From: Cristatella mucedo
Taxonomy: Eukaryota > Bryozoa > Phylactolaemata > Cristatellidae
DNA: 64,000 nt
Direction: 5' to 3'
NCBI GenBank assembly: GCA_009760855.2
Contig: WPIO01000087.1
Location: 270,501 to 334,500, forward strand
Of the stretch, positions 58,076-64,000 are shown piece after piece. Within the stretch, counting starts at the first letter, position 1. The number at the start of each line of letters is the position of its first letter. The notes below the pieces were generated by a model that had not been told where the DNA came from, searched no databases, and saw only the letters and a list, made by a program, of their open reading frames with translations. The position numbers and the translations under genes were made by a program.

Positions 58076-58364
58076 AGTGCTCTTACGTCTCCGTAGCCGA
58101 TAGCCGATTGGCCGCCAAACGGATCCGAGCCTTCGCAGCGATGCCCCAGTTCGGCTGGAAGCCCTCCAGCGCCGGTGCTGGCTGACAGGCGCCCGCCGGC
58201 TTACGAAGAAGCCGTAAAAGCAAACAGTAAGCTGAGCCCACAAAGTCCAAAGGTCTGGTCCTAAGCACGAGGCGCCACCCACTGGGCCCATCGGTTGGCC
58301 GATGAGAGCGGCCAATCGTAGCTCTCTCTTGAGCTTCCGGACTCCAGAGCACCTCTTTGAGCTA

Positions 58365-58915
58365 TGCATGTATGTATGTATGTATGTACCTCCATCTGTA
58401 ACTCCGAAAAGCTGTACAGACTAAGTGGGTGTTTAGCAGGAGAGTTTCGCATTGCGAACTCACAGCCTAAGCGGCTTTCGGTGCGCATTCGGTAGCCAAC
58501 AGACTTCATCACACGCAACAAAGAGAACGTGGAAAGCATAGCCGAGTCATGAGAGCAGTTGAGGTAGTTAGTATCGCGGAAGTAGCAGCTCAGGACCGCT
58601 GGAAAGGATGAGCCACTGTCGGCAGCAGGCGAGCAGCTGTCGTTGCGTAACAATCGTGGAGGCAAGTTCCATAGTCTAGCACCTGCAGAGAGCTAAACCT
58701 TCTGTCGCCAACGGTCTTTAAACGGAAGAATGGAACAGTTTGCTAGTTTGATTTGTCCATACAGGACCTGAGGGCACGAGCAGGAGGCTGAAACTGGTGC
58801 AGCAGCTCAGCTAGGTACGGGAGAAGCCAAGCCGTGGCTCAAGCCCTAATAGGTCAGCGTAAGAACCTTGCTCTGCGTCTGCCCGATCGACCGGCAGCAG
58901 CCACCCCAGCTGCTA
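58365..58915 (-). mobile_element. CR1-like LINE, best 3' end
   Basis: It begins with (ATGT)n (58365-58386), then ACCTCCATCTGTAACTCC, so its 3' terminus ends in a tetranucleotide repeat. The 3' UTR landmarks GTAGCCAACAGACTTCATC and AGGTAGTTAGTATCGCGGAA follow, then RT C-terminal codons (complement around GAGGCTGAAACTGGTGCAGC). The copy stops at about 58915, where the GC-rich island of gene 4 begins. Confidence 0.8.
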
Positions 58916-59459
58916 TCTGAGCGCTCCTCTGAGTGCTCAGCGTCGCTCCTCCGCGACCTCCTTCGCGCTCCGACCTTTTGAGCTCGAAGTCTGAAGCTTC
59001 GCCGGCTGCGACTCGTGCGATCTTAGCACGCTCACAGTGCGGCGGCCGAGATCCGCCCGCGACGCGCCTGCGCCAGGACGAACCGGATTGCCTCCGAAGC
59101 GGTTGCGGCGGCAGCGGCCGTCGTCGACGCCGCAGCCGCAGCGAGCCACTCGTTCCATTAATTGACCCGACTGGGGCGGGTCGTACGGTGAGCTTAGGTA
59201 AACTCGGCTCGCTGGTACCGGAAACGTTGTCGCCCACCCCCTTCCCGCCGCCCAAGGTTCGCGAGATAGCGCCGCTTCGGCCGGCTCGGGCGACTCCGAT
59301 TCTCCGCCCTCCAGCAGCAGCCGCGAGCACGGGCTGAGCGCCGCGCTCGTCTTCGGAGGGGCCGCTTCCTGCTTGACGGAGGTCAGCTGCAACTAGAGGC
59401 CGCAGCGACGAGCCGTCGTGCCCGAAAGACGCGTCGCAGCCGCCGCCACTGCTGATGCG
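58916..59459 (+). promoter_or_regulatory. GC-rich 5' island of SLC46-like gene 4
   Basis: CpG-rich sequence between the LINE and the gene 4 ATG. An out-of-frame ATG at 59455 overlaps the chosen start (ATGCGATGG), so leaky scanning may be needed. No TATA box seen. Confidence 0.4.
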
Positions 59460-60971
59460 ATGGCGCACTCGACCAACGACTGCGACGACGACCGCAGCAA
59501 TGCGGAACCTACAGGCGGCTGCTGCCGCTGCAGCCAAAGCACCGGCGGCGGCGGCAGCGGTGGCGGCGAACGAGCCGCGGGACGCTGCGGCGTGACGGTG
59601 GAGCCCGTATTTCTGCTGTACATGCTGGCGCTGTACATTACGGTGCCCGCCGGTCAGCAGCTGAGCTACGGCAAGTACTGCCGCATCAAGTACGGTGGCG
59701 GCTCGAACGCGACGGCGCGCTGCGCCAACCAGACGCTTACCGCCGGGGGCGGCAGCAGCGGCGGCGACGACGCCGAGCTGCAGGCCGACACGTCGCACCT
59801 CACCCTGTTCTCGGCGGCGTGCGTGACCATCCCGATGCTGTTCGCCTGCACGCTCCTCGGCACGTGGAGCGACTTGAGCAGCCGCAAGTGGCCTCTGGTC
59901 GTGCCGCTGCTCGGCGCCGCCCTGGCGAGCAGCTTCGCCATCTACCTCGCTCTCGACGCCGACGCTCACCCGCTGCTCTATCTCGTCAGCTCCCTGGTGC
60001 AGGGCACCACGGGCTACTTCGCCGGCATCCTGCTGACGTCGTTCAGCTACCTGACGGCGATCGTGCCCGCCGAGCGGCTCACCGCGCGCGTGGCCATCGC
60101 CGAGGGCGTGACGTCGATCGGCCTGCTCGCCGGCTCGCTGCTCAGCGGCGTCTTGCTCGACCGCCTGGGCATCGCCTGGTCCTACGCTGTCGCGACGGCC
60201 GCCTACCTGACGGGAGCCGCCTACGTGGTCCTGTGGCTGCCCGAGGTGCAGCCGCCGAAGGACGGCGGTGGCGGCGGCGAGACGTCGCAGCGGCGGCGAC
60301 TCTTCTCGTGCGCCACCGTCGTCGACTACGTCCGGTGCGTCGCTCGGAAGCGTCCCGGCTTCGACCGGATGTACCTGTACCTGTCGCTCGCCGCCTTTTT
60401 TTTCGGCTTCTGCACGGCGGCCGGCGCCACCCAGGTGCTCTTCCTGTTCCTGACGAAAGTGCACGGTTTCACGGCGACAATGTACGGCTTCTACGCCGGC
60501 CTCGACATCTTGCTCAAGGTCACCGTCGGCTCGGCCGTGCTGGCCGTGCTGAAGCGCTGCTTTCGCTGGGACGACCTGAGCGTCGCCATGCTCGGCTGCG
60601 CGGGCGGCGTGTTCGGCTACGGTCTGATCGGCGTCGCGCGCTACGAGTGGATGCTCTGGCTGGGACCTGTCGTCAACTCGCTCGGCTTCTTCTACGGCAT
60701 CGCTCTGCGCAGCTACGTGTCCAAGCTGACGCCCAGGGACGAGCAGGGCCGAGTGTTCGCCTTCATGGGCGCCGGCCAGAGCGCGTTCACCTTCGTCGCC
60801 TCGATCGTGTTCAACACCGTCTACCCGCTCAGCCTGCACTTCTACTCGGGCCTCTGCTTCGCCGTCGCCGCGGCGCTGAGCGGCGTCGCGCTAGCCATCG
60901 TCTCGTTTCTCGCCGCGCACCGCCGGCGGTACGCGGCTCCGGAGGAGTCGGAGCCTTCGGGCGACGATTGA
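59460..60971 (+). CDS. SLC46-like MFS transporter, paralogue 4
   Basis: Single-exon, 503 residues from the first in-frame ATG (the frame is open upstream without ATG). The N-terminus is hydrophilic with CCRC (21-24) and a Gly run; TVEPVFLLYM enters TM1; loop 1 has Cys74, Cys88 and two sequons (Asn83, Asn90); SDLSSRKWP at 137-145; TM5 acid Glu215; a central cytoplasmic loop with a five-glycine run and DYVRCVARKRPG; TM7-12 with RDEQGRVFAF and YPLSLHFYSG; and a short acidic tail. It is as distant from paralogues 2/3 as from 1, for example MYGFYAGLDILLK where the others have LYGYY or LYGYF. Role by family: proton-driven uptake of an organic anion or conjugate; substrate unknown. Confidence 0.9.
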   Translation: MAHSTNDCDDDRSNAEPTGGCCRCSQSTGGGGSGGGERAAGRCGVTVEPVFLLYMLALYITVPAGQQLSYGKYCRIKYGGGSNATARCANQTLTAGGGSSGGDDAELQADTSHLTLFSAACVTIPMLFACTLLGTWSDLSSRKWPLVVPLLGAALASSFAIYLALDADAHPLLYLVSSLVQGTTGYFAGILLTSFSYLTAIVPAERLTARVAIAEGVTSIGLLAGSLLSGVLLDRLGIAWSYAVATAAYLTGAAYVVLWLPEVQPPKDGGGGGETSQRRRLFSCATVVDYVRCVARKRPGFDRMYLYLSLAAFFFGFCTAAGATQVLFLFLTKVHGFTATMYGFYAGLDILLKVTVGSAVLAVLKRCFRWDDLSVAMLGCAGGVFGYGLIGVARYEWMLWLGPVVNSLGFFYGIALRSYVSKLTPRDEQGRVFAFMGAGQSAFTFVASIVFNTVYPLSLHFYSGLCFAVAAALSGVALAIVSFLAAHRRRYAAPEESEPSGDD

Positions 60972-61734
60972 GAGTCGGCCGCTGCGACGCCGCGCGCTTC
61001 CTCCTGCGGGGCGGTCTCACGAGACTGGCCCGACGAGGCGGACGTCGGAGTCGACATTGAGCGGCATTGCCGCCTGGGCCGCGGAGCCAGCGAGCGGTGT
61101 CGGCATGGCAACGCCAAACAGTCGGTGAGTCGGCGAGTGCTGACGGCTAGAACGCCGAGCTCGCGCGCGCGCGCTCCACGAATACCGTCCGCCGCCGGCC
61201 GTCCTACTGCACCAGTGGCGCCGAGCCACGCCGGTTCGCCATTCTTTTGGACGGTTTCGCTCTTCCTCTCGCGCCAGCGCGTCGTCAGCTCGGAATCTCC
61301 GCGCACGTCACCGTCGCTAAGATCGACCGTCGGAACGACAGCGAGGACCGCGCGAAAATCGCCGAAGCGGCGGCGCCCGTCATTCGGCACAGCCGCAAGG
61401 TGGCAGCTCGTCAGTTGACCGACGTCAGGCGCAACGCGCGTTCTTCGAACGCGTAATGACGGCCGTCGCCTGTGCGCCCGCCGCCGTCGTCGGCTGCGCC
61501 GGCAGCGGCGACAGCTGGGACTGCGTAGCCGCGAGATAAAGAAGCTCGCGGCAACCGCTCGCGTCACGTGACTTTGTGCCCTCGTTCGACGCGCTTGCCG
61601 TTTTTCGCGCCTCGTCGGTCGCGCGCCGATAGTCCGAAAAAAATTGAAATCGCGGCAGCGATTCGTCGACAGGACGTGCGCGAGTTTCGCGCGAGCTGGC
61701 TGGGCGATTAGACAGTCGATCTGCGGACGCTTAC
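60972..61734. other. GC-rich 3' flank of gene 4
   Basis: CpG-rich DNA continues about 700 bp past the stop. The long minus-strand frame across it and the coding region is an antisense artefact. The first AATAAA on this strand lies at about 62470. Confidence 0.4.
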
Positions 61735-61832
61735 CGGCGCTGGTTTGGCCCAGCGGTAAAGGTATCCCACTGAGATTTGACCTGAACCATTGCAATGCAG
61801 TGCCTCCTGACCCTCTGCAGACGAGAAATTAG
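61735..61832 (+). repeat. SINE-A head joined to antisense LINE piece
   Basis: GCGCTGGTTTGGCCCAGCGG (SINE-A head, box A) breaks off after about 30 bp and continues with TCCCACTGAGATTTGACCTG and the CAATGCAGTGCC block, which match 18868-18930, the antisense of the L2-type LINE. Confidence 0.6.
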
Positions 61833-62934
61833 CTGCTCTACCCATCGTCTTAGCAGACCGTTGGCGACACAAGCTAGTGCTCTGAAGGTTCATAGACTTT
61901 GAAACTCACGTCCGCAATTCTTATGCAGCGACATCTATTCTCTTGCAGTCGAGTGTGACGTGCCCATTCTTGACGTACTCAGCTCAGGGGCGATCAGTCA
62001 GGGATTTCAGGTTGGGGCGAGGAGCCTGGAATTTTTCGATTCGGGAAAGGGTCCAGAATTTTTAGATTGAGATGGGACAAAGGGATCCAGGCTCCGTCAG
62101 ATATATTATAACAAAGGTATCGTGTAAAAACAGTTTGGGATAAGATTGACACATCCATTCGACTCGCTCCTCTTGCGTTAACGCACTTCTGCTCGTGCCC
62201 CCTGGGAGACTGGAGAATCTGCCGCAAGGATTCCTTGCCTATGCAATTTCTTGTCGGCAACTGATGCATAGCTCAGCTGTGGCTGGTCTAACTGAAACGG
62301 CGGAGCTGCCACGTGACGCCACTTCCGTCTGAGCTTCACTCGCTGGCAGCAGCCAGCCTGGAATCAATCTCTTGCGTATCCTATACAAACCTATCCGACC
62401 TCTTCGCTTTTTTAGAATGTTCTTTTAGCACCCTCTTTTCCACTTCATGTCTTTAAACCATTCGTCGCAATAAATTGAAAGGCTTTTGTGATCGGCTACT
62501 CATTTATTTTAGTCACTGAAAGTTTGCAACTCACTCATCGGTCAAGTCAGTACCTACAATGACTTTGCATCATTTCAGTCTCAGCTAAAGGAGCGTCTGC
62601 TCTGCTATTTTTTCCCTAACTTCCAATAAGCAATTGTTTTGCGCTTCCGGACTTTTCGTGCTAACCTGTACCTGATTTGGTGATTCTTGATCGCCATAGA
62701 TCCTACTGGCCGATGGCCATAATTAGCTTCTTGTGCAATTTAACATGCTGGCCTGAGCACTGAACCTTGGAGCTTATGTATGCGTCCTAGGAATGAGACC
62801 TTGAATTTCATGATTCCATCGGTTATGGCTATCAATGAATTGTAAGATGACAGAATTGAAATGGAGTTCTCTGCGACCACATTACAACTGACATACTGCA
62901 ATAGTAATAATAATTTTATAAGTATCACTACAGC
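61833..62934. other. Unassigned spacer
   Basis: No gene recognised. A short local repeat (GGGATTTCAGGTTGGG, CAGAATTTTTAGATTGAG) occurs around 61995-62075. Confidence 0.35.
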
Positions 62935-63010
62935 TTAAAACATCTTTTAAGCACAAAGAAAGAGATTTAGTACTCCGTGGGCACCATAGCATTGTATTAT
63001 TACCTACCCA
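62935..63010 (+). repeat. L2-type LINE 3' tail
   Basis: AAGCACAAAGAAAGAGATTT, AGTACTCCGTGGGCACC and GTATTATTA correspond to the hairpin tail and terminal repeat. Old copy. Confidence 0.6.
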
Positions 63011-63195
63011 TGAATAAACCAGGTTTTTTGGTTAATAATAATAATAATGTTGGTCAATAGTAACGCGTTTCGATCGAGTCTTTCGTTTTGTATTTTTTTA
63101 GGAACATTTTGCAACAACGTCGGCGAATGTAAAATAAATTCTCACAAAGGGAAGCTAATTTTCACATATAATAATTGAGATTAGACTTCAACATG

Positions 63196-63940
63196 CTAGA
63201 ACTTTCCAGGTCTATGAAATTTAAAGGGCTTTTCAATAGATAGCCATGGCATTTCAGCAGCTTGAGTGCTGTATTGCTGTGGCTCCGGCGGCGGCTGTTC
63301 TTGCGGAGTCTGCGAAAATAGACGAGAGCTCAGTGAATCAAAGCAGACGTCAAGACATATAACATGCATTAGTAGCCCTTACGCTGAGCAGCGTCAATAG
63401 CTCATTATATTGGCCACAGGTCCCTGGAGCATGTACGCTAGTGTCTGCGAACTTCCCTAATTACAACAGCAGAAGCCGCAGACACGCACGACATGAGCTC
63501 TTCGTACTTGGATCCCCTATGCAGCCACTCGGTCGCTTCCGGTACTTTCAGTTCTTTCGGAGCTTTCAGTTCTTCCGGAGCTTTCAGTTCTTCCGATGCT
63601 TTCAGTTCTTCCGATGCTTTCAGTTCTTCCGGTGCTTTCAGCTCTTCCGGTGCTTTCAGCTCTTCCGGTGCTTTCAGTTCTTCCGGTGCTTTCATTTCTT
63701 CCGATGCTTTCAGCTCTTCCGGTGCTTTCAGTTCTTCCGGTGCTTTCAGTTCTTCCGGTGCTTTCAGTTCTTCCGGTGCTTTCAGTTCTTCCGGTGCTTT
63801 CAGTTCTTCCGGTGCTTTCAGTTCTTCCCGCTCGTTCATCGGACTAGCTGGGTTGGTCTGTTGTAGAGCTGCAAAATCTGTCTTCAGTCAGTTCTACGTT
63901 TACTCTGCTGCTCTTTGAGTTTTCCAGCCTCGTTAAACAT
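63196..63940 (-). CDS. Candidate repeat-protein gene, 3' exons
   Basis: Minus-strand gene model built from splice signals. Terminal exon 63309-63196 (TPQEQPPPEPQQYSTQ... to stop TAG) follows a 73-bp intron (63382-63310) with GTAAGG and TTTCGCAG ends; the upstream exon (63383 to about 63444 or 63456) joins in phase 0. Further upstream an exon with acceptor ATTTTGCAG (63868) reads into MNEREEL and then some 15-16 hexapeptide KAPEEL units. The link between the repeat exon and the middle exon is unsettled; one phase-compatible choice gives a 70-bp intron. A start MFNEAGKLKE at 63940 would need a 35-bp intron. The protein would be highly charged, without membrane segments. Family unknown. Confidence 0.4.
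63541..63832 (-). repeat. 18-bp coding minisatellite (KAPEEL)
   Basis: About 16 head-to-tail copies of an 18-bp unit; on the minus strand CTGAAAGCACCGGAAGAA. Variants change Pro to Ser (CCG/TCG) or Leu to Met, and every copy keeps the 18-bp period. All frames stay open on the plus strand too, so openness alone is not proof of coding. Confidence 0.95.
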
Positions 63941-64000
63941 CTTCGAATTAAAGGTAGACTTTGAATTCACAGCTATTAAATTTATCTGGGTGAATACCAA

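Noticed and set aside
58854-60839. 661-codon minus-strand frame opposite gene 4
   Set aside because: Shadow of transporter 4 and its island; Arg/Glu/His-rich low-complexity peptide.
59819-61060. 413-codon plus frame overlapping gene 4
   Set aside because: Arg-rich out-of-frame reading of the same coding sequence.
63441-63918. Plus-strand FQFFRC / SSGAFS repeat ORFs
   Set aside because: An 18-bp tandem repeat leaves all frames open; splice signals and flanking exons support the minus strand instead.

Overview
The window looks like nuclear DNA of an invertebrate animal. It has intronless and possibly intron-containing genes, non-LTR retrotransposons of the L2 and CR1 type, tRNA-derived SINEs, DNA-transposon MITEs and long AT and GA microsatellites. 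No bacterial operon, CRISPR array, rRNA gene or genuine tRNA gene is visible. The sequence alone does not let me name the phylum.

The main gene content is a dispersed array of four long intronless genes for 12-helix major facilitator proteins of the SLC46 type (proton-coupled folate transporter / SLC46A3 relatives). They lie at 5930-7351 (+), 25523-27103 (+), 42396-44039 (-) and 59460-60971 (+). Each sits in a GC-rich, CpG-rich island in otherwise AT-rich DNA, spaced about 15-18 kb apart. Genes 2 and 3 are the closest pair and lie in opposite orientation. All four keep the loop 2-3 signature (SDxxSRKxP or GDxRSRKHP), two cysteines in the first luminal/extracellular loop, and a TM5 acidic residue equivalent to the proton-coupling glutamate of human SLC46A1. 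The paralogues differ where sorting and coupling could change: gene 3 gains an N-terminal ERLPLL dileucine motif and loses the loop-1 glycosylation sequon, and gene 2 has Asp at the TM5 acid.

Almost all remaining recognisable sequence is repetitive. (a) An L2-type LINE has about 16 fragments; the longest (17615-20085, minus) keeps reverse transcriptase motifs but is 5'-truncated and frameshifted. (b) SINE-A, a tRNA-derived SINE with 11 copies, carries the 3' tail of that LINE, so the two look like a partner pair; three copies form a subfamily with an extra insert. (c) A CR1-like LINE has eight copies, seven of them on the minus strand. (d) SINE-D is a second tRNA-derived SINE with seven copies and a different tail. 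(e) Two MITEs have clear terminal inverted repeats and target-site duplications (28082-28562, TAA; 53907-54579, TA). (f) A giant fold-back element occupies 1059-2013. (g) An old repeat present twice in direct orientation flanks gene 1.

A few non-transposon coding candidates remain. The best is a minus-strand gene end at 63196-63940 with an 18-bp coding minisatellite (KAPEEL repeats) and plausible small introns. Weaker ones are a two-exon small gene at 10446-10916 and a signal-peptide ORF at 50103-50342. The stretches 13.5-17.6, 31.4-33.3, 36.3-38.8 and 48.0-49.5 kb contain nothing I can recognise.
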